64,000 bases of DNA. Origin: Sipunculus nudus (lineage: Eukaryota; Annelida; Sipuncula; Golfingiida; Sipunculidae). The notes under the pieces were generated by a model, which had not been told where the DNA came from, ran no database searches, and saw only the letters and a list, made by a program, of their open reading frames with translations. Positions 39,001-50,811 of the stretch are shown here, in pieces (positions within the stretch are counted from its first letter, which is position 1; every line of letters starts with the position of its first letter). Made by a program: the position numbers and the translations under genes. The stretch spans positions 25,521,079-25,585,078 of the forward strand of contig CM049307.1 in the NCBI GenBank assembly GCA_026874595.1. Direction: 5' to 3'.

Positions 39001-41460
39001 TAAAGAAGATTACTTTTATTGTGACACTACTTGTCATCATCTTTGCATGACATGTAAACTGAGCATGATACTATATTGTATTACATATTATCTGATTTTA
39101 TACTGTTTTTTATATTTGATGGAAATGAAATTTAAATTTTTTTTTTTTTTTTTTTTTGGGGGGGGGGGAGGGTCAAGATATTGGTTGACTGTTTGATACC
39201 TCAGTGACATTCAGAAATGATTTCTGTCTGTGTTTCAGTATGAGAAGAACAAAAGTTTTGGGGAGGACCTGACAGAAGGGAAGTTCTCCTTCCCAATCAT
39301 ACACGGAATAAAAAGTCGACCAGATAATAATCAAATCATGAGTATCCTTTGTGACATGAGAAACTACTACCTGTATAGGGCTGACATATTTATAAATATA
39401 GTAGAGTGTCATTTATCTGAACACTGTTTATAAAAAAAAAAACAACTGAGAACTGACATTTTGAATGTTTATCTGAAATCTGAACAATTTACAATCCAAG
39501 CAAATATACAGAGATTAGCTTGGTAAGTACCAGTAAGGCAAATTTATTGTCCAGGACCAATAAGCAATAATTCTATGTACATGTATTTTACATGAGACAT
39601 CATTTAAATTGATGGAAAACTTTACAAAATGTTGTTGTCAAGGACTAACTTAATCAGTTCCTGTCTGTCAGTATTTTGGAATAATGGTGAATCCTCCAAA
39701 ATCAGTTATCCAAACATTCATTTGTTCATACATAATCACTTTTCATTATGATACAGAGTCCAATATCATATCAGTAATATTATGAACAAGAGTCAGATAT
39801 CATATCAATATGACCGCATCATATATCATATCAGTATCATTATGACAGTCATATTAGTATCATGACAAAGAGTCAGATATCATATCAGTAATATTATTAC
39901 ACAGAGTCGGATATCATATCAGTATCATTATGACAAAGAGTCAGATATTATATAAGTATCATTATTACACAGAGTCGGATATCATATCAGTATCATTATG
40001 ACACAGTCAGATATCATATCAGTATCATTATGACTCAGAGTCAGATATCATATCAGTATCATTATGACACAGTCAGATCTCATATCAGTATCATTATGAC
40101 ACAGTCAGATCTCATATCACTATCATCATGATACAGAGTCAGATATCATATCAGTATCATTATGACACAGAGTCAGATATCATACCAGTATCATTAGATG
40201 TCCCTGACTATGTATGAACAGGATGATGAAATATATTACCATCCAACATACTAAGGTAAAACTTTATTGGTTAGGAATCAGTAAACCGGCATCTGATTGG
40301 CTAATGGCTTCATAACCAAACTAAATGCAGTGGCTGATTCATTATTGAGGCCAAGGTATGGTACACTTTAACCAAGGAGAGCTATGACATAGATTCTGAA
40401 CTGTAATACATGTACTACTGTCCATACATGGATCTATTATTAGAAGCCCAACAGTGTTTTGATAGTTGTTTCCCATTCTGATTTTATGTCTAAAAACTGA
40501 ATCATTTTTGTTAATTCTGTCAGATTTTGGCAATATGCAAAGACTCAAAATGCAATTCAATTGATAAGAAAAGTCATGAATCTTTGAAATGAATCCTTAA
40601 CTATGTCAGGTATACTGAGACAAAGAACAAAAGACCTGGAGGTGAAGAAATACTGCGTCCACTACCTGCGTCAGATTGGATCCTTTGATTATACAAAACA
40701 AGTCCTCATTGAGCTGGAAAAACAGTAGGTTTATAAATTACATATTTGTTTTATTTTTACACAGCTTTTATGTCACACTTTGGCTTGACTCTATAAAGGT
40801 AGTTTCTTAAAAAAAATTCATCCATCAGACATTGTGGATTTAGACAGTATTTAATTGTAATTGGCCTAAAGGTATTTGCACATCGATAAGCATAGATTTT
40901 TATTTAAACTGAGCTGGTTGTGTGGGAAAAGCATGACAAAATATTGTGAAAAGTAGCTGCTTTTTTTAGATTGATCTAATATGGATAAGAATAAGAGTAC
41001 TGCATGGAGAAAGTTTATATCAGTTATCAGCCTCTGTATGTCAATCAGTTGTCAATCAATATATTGTCATTAAATGAGGGCATTGTAGTCACACTTGAAA
41101 TATAATATAAAAGAAGCATTTTGCATTGTGTTCATCATCCAATAGATAGATAAACACTTGCTGAGGAAACCACAAATATGATACTCCAATTACATGTGGA
41201 GCAGCAGAGCATATTGTAATTATCTTGGATTCATAATGACCTCTAGTACCTCTATAAAGCCACCCTATCCCTGGTATCCAGTATTTTATACATCCTCTTT
41301 GTGCCTGTGTAATGTCAGTGCATACTAACCATATCATGTATAAATGATGTAGCTTTACAATAACAATTTATCTTTCAGGACACTGGACAACATAGCAACT
41401 TTAGGGGGGAATCCCCACCTAGAAGGATTGATTGAAGATCTGAAGAAAATCTACAGATAA
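23878..41460 (+). CDS. GGPS1: Geranylgeranyl diphosphate synthase (GGPS1), complete, 11 coding exons
   Basis: This enzyme joins isopentenyl diphosphate to farnesyl diphosphate to make C20 geranylgeranyl diphosphate, the donor for prenylation of Rho/Rab proteins. Coding exons read from the sequence: 23878-23922, 24309-24377, 25096-25181, 32923-32969, 33346-33462, 35853-35954, 37216-37276, 38803-38881, 39239-39341, 40610-40724, 41379-41460. All have AG/GT borders and consistent phases, and together give 906 nt, or 301 residues plus stop; animal GGPS1 is about 300. Seen in the protein: GKQVR at 29-33 (diphosphate binding), first Asp-rich motif DDIED at 69-73, RRG at 78-80, GQGMDIYWR at 130-138, [10 protein letters not shown] at 156-165, second Asp-rich motif within FQIRDDYAN at 189-197, and [10 protein letters not shown] at 212-221. 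The motif spacing is that of the animal (type III) enzyme. There is no signal peptide or membrane segment, so it is expected to be cytosolic. The ATG is the first one in its exon and has G at +4. Intron 3 (7.7 kb) and intron 5 (2.4 kb) are packed with mobile DNA. No break or missing catalytic residue was seen. Confidence 0.97.
25293..29707 (+). mobile_element. Element Y1: composite tandem array of ~338-bp and ~166-bp units in GGPS1 intron 3
   Basis: Starts with the hairpin at 25293-25321 (AGCTCAGCTGACT / AGTCATCTGAGCT), then CCGTC-rich sequence, then units marked by GGCACAAATCGTAA near 25385, 25724, 26060, 26396, 26734, 27074, 27418 and 27758 (period about 338). The last units (28938, 29106, 29271, 29436) are only about 166 bp. 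It ends at the TGACC..GGGTCA palindrome and CACTTGT at 29707. A second full hairpin at 28511-28539 and a partial one at 27993-28019 show that it is made of more than one insertion. The palindrome GGTGGCGCCACC occurs once per long unit. The ORFs here are repeat accidents. Confidence 0.8.
29754..30834. mobile_element. Tigger/pogo-like MITE flanked by TA
   Basis: Ends CAGTAAAACCTCGTTGTGTC and its inverse GACACAACGAGGTTTCACTG lie between TA dinucleotides (29752-29753 and 30835-30836). CAGT ends and a TA duplication are typical of Tc1/mariner-pogo elements. Further TTCGACACA-type repeats lie inside both ends. The interior has a (GA)n tract and a directly repeated segment of about 100 bp (near 30,390 and 30,535). 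There is no transposase ORF. Confidence 0.75.
30035..30070. repeat. (GA)n microsatellite
   Basis: Uninterrupted GA dinucleotides for about 36 bp, inside the Tigger-like MITE of GGPS1 intron 3. Confidence 0.95.
30973..32870. mobile_element. Foldback element with 369-bp inverted arms in GGPS1 intron 3
   Basis: The left arm (30973 to about 31341) starts GTCAAGGCCCAGATTGCGAT. The right arm (about 32502-32870) is its inverse, ending CTGGGCCTTGAC. ATATATAT lies outside both ends and may be an 8-bp duplication, although TA-rich flanks make this weak. The arms are built from repeats of GATCGCAATCTGGGCTGGAC-type sequence with the internal palindrome GGACAGATCT-T-AGATCTGTCC and GCGATCGC. The inner 85 bp of the right arm is duplicated at about 32,421-32,507. 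The 1.1-kb centre has no ORF. It lies 52 bp before the GGPS1 exon at 32,923. Confidence 0.85.
34430..35757 (+). mobile_element. Helitron-like element H2 with tandem core in GGPS1 intron 5
   Basis: The interior has diverged units with ACTAATGGACAGATTT, GACCTTGACCTTGAATA and GGTGGCGCCACC or close variants, at about 300-bp spacing (34.5, 34.8, 35.05 and 35.33 kb). The right end is a hairpin TGGCACC-TGC-GGTGCCA (35729-35745), eight bases, then CTAG (35754-35757) and T. A hairpin shortly before CTRR next to T is the standard Helitron 3' end. The left end is approximate. There is no Rep/helicase ORF, so it is non-autonomous. It ends 95 bp before a GGPS1 exon. Confidence 0.6.
39755..40197. repeat. 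Minisatellite, 30-34-bp unit, GGPS1 intron 9
   Basis: About 13 units of the form AGATATCATATCAGTATCAT plus TATGACACAGAGTC, some shortened, in a continuous array. It lies between the exons ending at 39341 and starting at 40610. Confidence 0.9.
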
Positions 41461-42125
41461 CATTTAAAGATATATTAACAAATTTTTAGTATAGACTTAG
41501 CTTGTGTAGTAGGTTTTATATGATATGAAACTTGATGTATGAAGGTATTTCCCAAATTTTCTCTTTACCTCAAACCCTTATCCTCCGGCTATAAACGGCA
41601 TTGTATCTCCCAGATTTAGCCACTGAAATTAAATTATGAAAATGCTCATCTGTATGAACTTAAGCTATTGCACAAATGAGTTAATATATAGTAGGTAGTG
41701 GATCTGGTTTTAGAGATCCTTAGTGATAAATTAACAAAATGTGTCAAAATATATTTGTCAGTGACTTTTTGTTCTTATTGAGAGAGTTGTATTGTCTGTC
41801 AGCTCAAACATATATTTTCATTTTTGAGAAACTATTTGTTGTGGAAATTGTTTTGGAGTACTTAGTAAGGCCATACAAAAAAATTATCCTATGGATTCAT
41901 CGCTGCTATTTTTCGTGGATCAACATTTTTTTGTGGGGGTTGAGGGCAAATGAAGACCAGGTCCATGGTTATTTTGGTAATTATAGTCTGTTCCAGTACC
42001 CCTGTCCACTTATTTTTTCCTGATTTTTTTTGTGTCTAAGAATGCTAAAACTCTTTGTCCCAAGGACAGAAAGAGAAAAATGCAGAATGACCGTAACTGT
42101 TATTAGAATAAAAGCCTATCTTTTG
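41461..42125 (+). other. Probable GGPS1 3' untranslated region with polyadenylation signal
   Basis: AT-rich sequence follows the GGPS1 stop codon without a coding signal. The first clear AATAAA lies at 42107-42112, about 650 nt after the stop, which would be an ordinary 3' UTR length. The end of the transcript is inferred from this hexamer alone. Confidence 0.5.
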
Positions 42126-45100
42126 TGATTTTCCTGTTAACACTTTAAATCCAGTTCATGAGTAATATGTCTGTTCTGTAAGGACATCTTGCCACTGATC
42201 TGTGAAATGGGCATATCAGGGAATAGTGATGATGTCATAATAGACGTGACATACTAAATGGCACCAACATTCATGGGACCAATGGTCTAGAGCTGCCTGT
42301 CTCTGTTTACAGCCAGACTTGAATTCTCCACATGCACACACTTCACTGTTACGTCACATTACTTTATATCCATATCCAAGGATGATAAACAATGGCCACA
42401 TATTATGGACACCATGAACCGCGGATATATATGAGACATGTCAACCAGGCCGTAAAGTAAATAATATTTATATTATGAGTAGGTAAGGTACCAACAATTA
42501 TGCATTTGCCTCTTTATGGCATTGGTGCAAATTTTATTTGGCAATTTTGTCTTGTGAAGAGATTATCACAAAAATCAGGTGGACAGGGGTAGTTGAACAG
42601 ACTATAGTGCTATGACTCAAAATCTAATCTAAATGGTTTGGAAAATGGACTGTTTTAAGAACCGGAGCAAATGCAAGTATTTCCCAGGCAGGCTGGCAAA
42701 ATTATGCATAGTGTGTCTTTATTGGTAAAATATAAAGAAAAAATAATTGCCTGATTGCACCATATATTTCCCCCCAGGGTCTGTAGAACAGTATGTTTCT
42801 TTGTTGTAGCCTAAAGAGTTGTTTTATAATAATCAAGAAGAGAATTATTATATTCACCATCAAGTCAGGATATTATTAAGAAGTAGTATCAGTGCAATTA
42901 ATCTCCTCTAATATACTGTGGTTGGCTTCATATTTTGCTTATTTTTCTTTTTTTCAGTGTTTGGCAAGGGTTCAACTTTTGCAAGTTAACCATACAGTAA
43001 CACACACAGATTAAATCCATAACTATATATAGTGGCTTGATATATGCACATAATATAAAAAATTGGAGAAGAACACAGTTATAGGAATGTCAAAGAAGTG
43101 GAAAATCCTGTTTATTAATGGTAGATAATATAAGAGATTGTTATTATTTACAATATCAGTTTTGATTATGGGTAATATAACAGATGTGTTGCTATTTATA
43201 GAATCATTCCTTAGCCTTTTGACATCTGATTCTACAGGCTTGGATTATGTATGTGAAAAGTTAGTTTGATTTGCCATAAAGTATGAATGTTTACCTATGT
43301 AGGTCAGGTGTATCATTCACAAAGGTTTATTTAGGTGATAATATCCTGTTCACAAATAACAAAAAATTTGAAACCCTCACAGATAGCCAACTGATTGTTC
43401 AGGGCCTCTCTTCTTGAGTTGGACAGCATTAAAATATCCATGTTGTAAGCCATTAATCCTTCAATATTCTAAGTGTATGAATTATGTACCTGTAAGACTA
43501 TGTTGTGAAATCTTTCTAACGAGACACTGTAATTATCATTGTAATGGCCATGTTTCTCACCAGTGGACAGGATGATTCATTTGTTCCCTGTTCAAACTTT
43601 ATGACAACAAAACCCCTTGACAAAGGTCTTAACCTAAGTTTTAGGCCCTTATCAAGTTCACCCGCAGGCTGAATAGATTCTAGTCATAGATACCTTTAAC
43701 TGAAAGCAACTTTTGAACTACATGTATGATTATAAAGACCAGCGGAGCCAAGTTTCATGACTGCCTTTGTCAGTAAGAGCAAATGATAAATCCAGTAGTT
43801 TTATAATCCTAATAAACATATTAGCATGTGCTTTTGTGTATTGTTTGTGCAATATTTGTACACCTCACAAAACACAGGAACTTGATGGGAATAGCATTTA
43901 CCAGAATGAGGTAATAGATTGTATTAAGAACACAGATGTTCTCCCTTAACTGTCCTCCTTCACTTGTTCTAAATTTCTTGTGTTTTAACCACTGCTGTGC
44001 ATAGCAAAATTCTCTGGGTTTCACCACCAGGGCTGGTACATGAGCATGCATGGTATTACATTGTTCATTTAGCTCCAGGTTTTAAACAAATGACACCCTG
44101 CTGAGGCTCTTGTTAGTCTGGATTTGGGTCCTGTGCCAGACCCGGTGTAATTTAACCAACTAGAGAGGGGCATAACGGGTTTAAAACTTTGAGCTGAATA
44201 CACAATGCAGAGACACGCCCTCATTGGTCTGATAACAATTCTTTGTTTTGATTTTTAAACATGAAATGCTTAGCCCCACATTCTTGTAACATTTCTATCC
44301 AAAGTGTACCAGAGTCAAAATATGCAAAAGTAAAGTCTTTATCATGGAATAGTGCTCATTTATTATATTATTATATTATTTATTAAAGTATTATAGAGTT
44401 CTCCAATAAACACAAACATCTGGTTTTATGGTCAATGTTTTGTTACCCAACTGCAGAAGTAGGTTCCTTTTCATTTAAGTTAATTTGGATTTTAACTGAT
44501 AAAAAAAGTATAAAGTGTAAATTTGTGTAAAAATATGCAGCCTGTTTGGTTGTTTAGCATCATTATTTTCTATTAAAATGTATATATCAAAAGTGAGGTT
44601 GGTGAATTATATTTAGGGCAACTTTTGAAAAACAGCTTTATTGAAGATCTAGCACAAACATATCCTGAAGAAAGAGAAAAAAAACCCCCCAAAATTCTAA
44701 TGAATGATTTACACTTAGGAAGACCTTAGATTTAAAAGTCCACCTCCTAATAATTTTGACCCAAATACAGTAAAAGTGTAAAACCTCCCTTAATGACCAC
44801 CTCTGTTAAAAGACCACCTCAAAATGACTGATTCTTTTTGCGCTTTTATATCTGTAAGTGGTAAAGTAGAGGGCCACTAGAGGGCAGCACCAGTCCAGGC
44901 CTAGATAACCTGAATGTACATCCACATGGTGCGGTCATAGAATAAACCTGCTAGGACCTAACTCAGTATTACTGAGTATTTACAATATCAGACTTTGCTC
45001 TGACAACCATGTCGAAAATGTGGCCACGTATGAAGATCATAATATTTAGATTTTAATGTGCTGATAAAACCAGTTAAAGCCTTGATTCACTTCCCTATGG

Positions 45101-46464
45101 GAAGAGGCATGAACTTATTGAGTACATTTAATATCAGGCCACATCCAAAACTATCACCATACACATCAAACACAAGAAAAAAACACTTTAAATAAAAAGT
45201 AAATGTATTTTACTTTGTCAAATAGGATACATACGTTTTTTCTATCAGTAATGTTAAAATTTAGGCCTTGAATGGCAAAATATGAAGGGACAGTCTTAGT
45301 ATACAATGGTTAATTCAAGCTTTGATACAGGCAATGTGGCCTTGTGTGCCAAGTCATTGATTAAAAAGTGAGAAGTATGAAGTATGCTCTATTGTTAACA
45401 GTACAGAGTGGTTGAATTATACAGGTGATGATGTGCAATATCGTTGCTGCATACTGATCAGTCCTGTCACCTAGTGTGGAAAAGTAGAACTGATTTTGCA
45501 CACACCCTGACAGGATCTGTTCATGATCACTGTCTCTCACATGCACAATGCTTTCCACAATTTACTGACACTGAGAGTGTTGTGTATTCTCATTTCTGGT
45601 AGTACAGTAAGTCACTCATCAGCAAACTAAAACTGTACAGTCTGTGAAATAATGCAAGTTCACGAATGCACCTCCCACCAATGATGTGATGTCATATAAT
45701 GAGCATGAGGGGCTTGAAAAGTTACATCACACAACATGTTTGTGGAGTTTTATACTCATCTTTTTCTGTTGAAATTCGTTGATATTTAATCAAATATCAA
45801 CAATTATAATGCATTTACCAACAACACGTAGCTGCATAAGATAACAGCTGCTTTTACATTTTTGAATAATATCCAGACACTTTCAGTTTGAAAATGACCT
45901 ACAATTTGAACTCCTTTTTATATAAGCACCTTTTAAGGCCAACAGAAAGCATGGCAAATCCAAATCCTTGCAAATATCAAATTTCCCTTCAATATGATGA
46001 GCTTGATTCCTGGGGAAACAGTTTTTGCTGTATGAATTTTAAACCAGGAACTGTTTTCACTGGAGTACCAGGTATGTGAAATTAACTAGTGTAATGATAA
46101 CATTACAAATCTCTATCCACATATCTCTGCAAGTAGCATCACCAGGAAGGTGGACTTACACAGATATGATGCTGGTTTCATGTTCAATTTAGCATGAAAT
46201 TTCCACCCTACATTTAAATTTCAATTGCCTTTAAAGGTACACCTGCATGTAAATTTCACCTGCATATAAATCTCAACTGCATGTAAATTTCGCTTCCACG
46301 CATGTGCATCTAACCTGCTTGTAAATTTCACTTGTTCATCAATGTCACCTGAATGTAAGTTCCACATATAAAGTTTCTTCTCAGAATTCACAACCAGTGC
46401 AAATAAAATAAAAATCCACTTTTACAGTACCACATTACCTGGGGCCTTAGTCTCACAACTGTTA
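42126..46464. other. Intergenic region between the convergent GGPS1 and ASH2L genes
   Basis: AT-rich and without recognisable exons. A TIR-like segment near 44,768 reads CCTCCCTTAATGACCACCTC. The ASH2L 3' untranslated region presumably extends into the right part; a minus-strand AATAAA lies at about 44,635, but no transcript end could be fixed. Confidence 0.45.
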
Positions 46465-46745
46465 TCATGCATGAAATGTCCAATTTTCCTGTCTCACCCA
46501 ATATCAAACATGAAATGTCCAATTTTCATGTCTCAAAACCAATATCAAACATGAAATGTCCAATTTTCCTCTCTCAAACCCAACATCAAACATGAAATGT
46601 CCAATTTTTATGTCTCCAAACCAATATCAAACATGAAATGTCCCATTTTCATGTCTCAAAACCAATATCAAACATGAAATGTCCAATTTTCATGTCTCAA
46701 AAGGATGATCATATATTAAATGTCCAATTTTCCTGACTCAAAAAA
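46465..46745. repeat. Minisatellite, 41-bp unit, downstream of the ASH2L stop
   Basis: Six to seven units containing AACATGAAATGTCCAATTTT start near 46471, 46510, 46551, 46592, 46633 and 46674. The array begins about 240 bp after the ASH2L stop on the minus strand, so it may lie in that gene's 3' untranslated region. Two longer diverged units (about 46,840 and 46,900, ACTGACTGTC / GTGCACTGAATTTTCC) lie between it and the stop. Confidence 0.85.
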
Positions 46746-46987
46746 TATCCACATTACTTTATGTATTACTATCCATGCACTAAATTTCACTTCTTTATCC
46801 CCATCTGACCATTTTAATGTACAAGTTACTGACTGTCTGTGCACTGAATTTTCCATTTTGTTTTCTCCATCTAATCATTCTATATTATGTGTCACTGACT
46901 GTCCATGCACTGAATTTTCCATCTAATTCCAGATCTTATCATAGTACTCGGTTCTTGATGGATAAGTTGAGTATTGAGTGGTTCAGG

Positions 46988-47099
46988 TCAAAACTCTGGT
47001 AGCTGTCCCTCATGGTCCACGTGGTACAACATGTCTCCCAAAGTGTGCTCTAACATAGACTCATCGACTGCCTCGCACATCTACAATAATAAACAGTTT

Positions 47100-47147
<48 letters not shown>

Positions 47148-50100
47148 ACACACACTGATATTGCGCTTACATGTCCACCTGCAGGAGTGGCCAAAATGGT
47201 CATATTAGTAGGGTGCACATGCACATGTTAGCAGAAGGTTTTTATAATGATGTACATTAGTCCGAGACCTAATAGAATGGTGGTCATGATAGCAGGGTGG
47301 TCTTCAAGCAAGATTTCACTGTTTATATTAAAGCATTGTTGGCTATTACCACCTCTCTTTCAATTGAAATGTTACCTGTTTAAGCAATATGAGGACACCA
47401 CCATGGGATGTACCAGTCTCTAGCCTTTCTACCAGGCTTTACCATTATTGTTTTATATGGAAGAATAAGTAGATGCATTTGCTCATGGTCTATGCTGAAT
47501 GACAAAGCAATATATCAGTGTCCCTTATGGAACAATATACTGTTCATAAATGTTTAACATCAGTTAATTAAATTAATGGCATCTTCAGGGTTCTGCTCCT
47601 GCACTTAAACACAAACTTGCATGTTCTTGAGATATTCTAACCATTATGCTATAACAAAATATTTTGTGTTTTATGAATCACTTTTTGTTAGATAAACTGT
47701 ATATGTGTATTGTTTTATACAGCCACTTACAGGTCTAAACGCAAGGTCTTTTGGCTTATGCTTGAACACAGGTCCAAAATTGACTGAAACCTGAAAATAT
47801 GAAACTGTATTAAAATTAATCCATATATATACAAACAGCATTTGCTTAAGTATATATGCAAGCAAATAATTCACAAGAGCACTGTATCAGTGAATAATAT
47901 CCCTGTTTCCGAGTCTGGTGTCTTATATGTGTGACCTCTGACTTAATTTGATATGCACAAATTATGCCGGGAATTGAATTAAGGCGAGAAACTCCAATGA
48001 TAATATTTGTAGTGAGTATCAATACTATCATGAAAATCCATCCGTTTTGGTCAGTCTTTATGGTGCCACCAAAGTCTGGCGACCTTTAACCTCATAAAAT
48101 ATGCATTACTTTGCTATGTAGCAAAATTAGATGAGATTTTACATTGGTTAATATCTTATGAGTTTAATGGAAACCCATCATATCCCTGGTAAGTTATCAA
48201 ATCAACACCACAAAGAAGCCTGGTGAACTCTGACCTCATTTCTGCCAAGAACCAAACTCAGGGCAATTAATCAATAGGTCAACTGGTACAGTGAGTTTTG
48301 TAAAAAAATCCATAAAATTCCTGGTAAATTCTCACAGTAACGCTAAAAGTAAACGGATGGATGGAAGGATACCGCCTATACCATAATTCAACCTGTCTTG
48401 GATAGGTGTATAACAAGCTATCTAGCGATTCAGTGTTGTGAAAAAAGCTTGATTAGGAGGACACCACTGGCTTCATTCCCTGTGCACACCATGACTGTGG
48501 CGCCACCTTCAGCATATTTCTGATATACCTATTACCTAAGCATGAGGTGTACAGCAATCTTATCCCGTCCCAAAATCCCCTTGATACTTTGCAGCTCGTG
48601 CTCGTTTGACATGTGACATGCTTTTGTAACCAATTGAACTCTCACATTTCATTATTATTCAAATATGTTTTTGTGAAATTTAGAATTATCTGAGCAGTTT
48701 TGCTTTATGCAATGATGTTAGGTTCTTGTAAATTTTTCTATTGACCTAAATATATTATAAATGCTACTTACAGTTTACATCTGTGCAAAGTAGTCATATA
48801 TTATGGGTTTGTATTACTTAAATTTATTGGATCAGTTTCTCTCCCAGGTTGAGCATTTTCCACCATTTTAACCTAAACATTTTGATGGAAGCCCCCTCTC
48901 ATACAACCTTTATTAGCCTCCCTTGGTTGCAGTACACTCCTAGCTACTCTTAAATCCTGCCAGTCCAAGATATCAGACACATTAGTTATCTTTAAACACC
49001 CCCCCCCCCCGAAAAAAAAAAATGAGGATCTTTTAATTATTGGAATATAAACATTTGTTTAATAGCAAGTCTAATGTAGGAAATCCTAATGAAACATCAA
49101 TGTTTATTTTTATATACTTTACAATATTATATAAACCACTGTTAATAGAAAGAGGAAACCACAGTCTGACCCTGGAGATCCCAGTGCATTGTATGTCTGG
49201 CCTGTAATAAGGATGTATTAACCACAGCATCCTTCCTGGACCACGAAAGAAACACATCAAAACTGGGCTCAGCTGTGAGATGTACTCCGTTCCTTATTAA
49301 TCCTGATTTATACACGGTTACTCAATCCATCGGTATTGCTTAATCATGGGGATGCAATATCTGAGTTCTTCAGAACTGTTCCTTATCGGTATCTTATCAA
49401 AGGAATACCTGGAAGTCTTATATCATCCTTAAAGAATACAGGTGGAACTTTATCACCAAGCCTGTTTTTTAATACCTAAAGACTCAATAATCAGTGAACT
49501 AATGCAGCACAGCGTAAACTTAAAAGTTCTGCACGCTACTATCTAAATATTAAGTTTGAAAAACTCGTCATATTAAACCCCTGCTTTATACCTGGTTGCT
49601 GATTTGTATGGACTATTCTTGGAAATTTTTACCTTTGACCCCAAAAAACCTTTTTTGTGTAACGGTAGTTTAAAAGAGACCTTACAGCTCTGATAATACC
49701 AAATAATATCTCAAACAAATCCATAAAATATCTAGATCACTCACAGGAAATACACCTATACTAAGTCTAATTCTGTGATTTGATGGACTGAAGCCAGATG
49801 CAATGCAGACTTTATTTGAATTTGTTCAAGATATGAAAAAGCTAGAAAACTGTAACTTTAGTATTGATCATGAGGAGCCTGAGAAACTGGCACTGAAATA
49901 ATTTTTTCGAACAAGAGGACTGCAAACATGCTTAGTACACCTGCTAATGTCTTAGGACCTCTAACCTCATTAAATTGCTGAGAATTAAAGTGACATAATC
50001 ATGAAAAATATTATGTATTGAAGCCCTGGTAAGTTTTCGAGGTGACACTACAGTTAACAGACTGACAGATGGACTGATGAACCATGGGTATACCATAATA

Positions 50101-50719
50101 TGTCCAGTCACAGACAAGTTCACATGGAATTGTCCATAACTGGAATGGATTGAAGAGAACGTGGCAGTCAAAATCATAGAAGTCTATTTTGTGACTTACC
50201 TGAGCATTTTTGAATAAGGAAATGGCTGGGAAATATGTTCCTTCAAATATGTCAGTCCATGCAGTCCCCTGACTCTCACCATTCTTGTAGAACACTATCT
50301 GTAATGTCAGTGAAAGGGAATATAACGAGGAAGTATGTCATTACCAAGTATTAGCTCTGATAATGATATTTTCAAATTTATAAAAATATGGAAATGGTCA
50401 TTTGTCATTTTGCTCATACTGGGGCTTAAAGTAGTGAAAAAAGGACATATTCTATGATTTGTATGAACTTGAACTACAATCAACCTGAAAATTTGATTTG
50501 TGATTCCTAGTTTACCATGAGGCCTTGTAATATACAATACATTTTGTGATTAAGGACCAATGACAGATGTAATAAAAGAACCTATAAAGCTGGTGTTGAA
50601 GGGACCAACAATCTGAAACACCAAGGTTCAATAAATGTTCTTTGGCAATTATTTCAGTAATTTAACTAATCACTGCTTGGCTTATGTGGGCAACACAAGT
50701 GGTGGGGCAAAATCAACTT

Positions 50720-50811
<92 letters not shown>

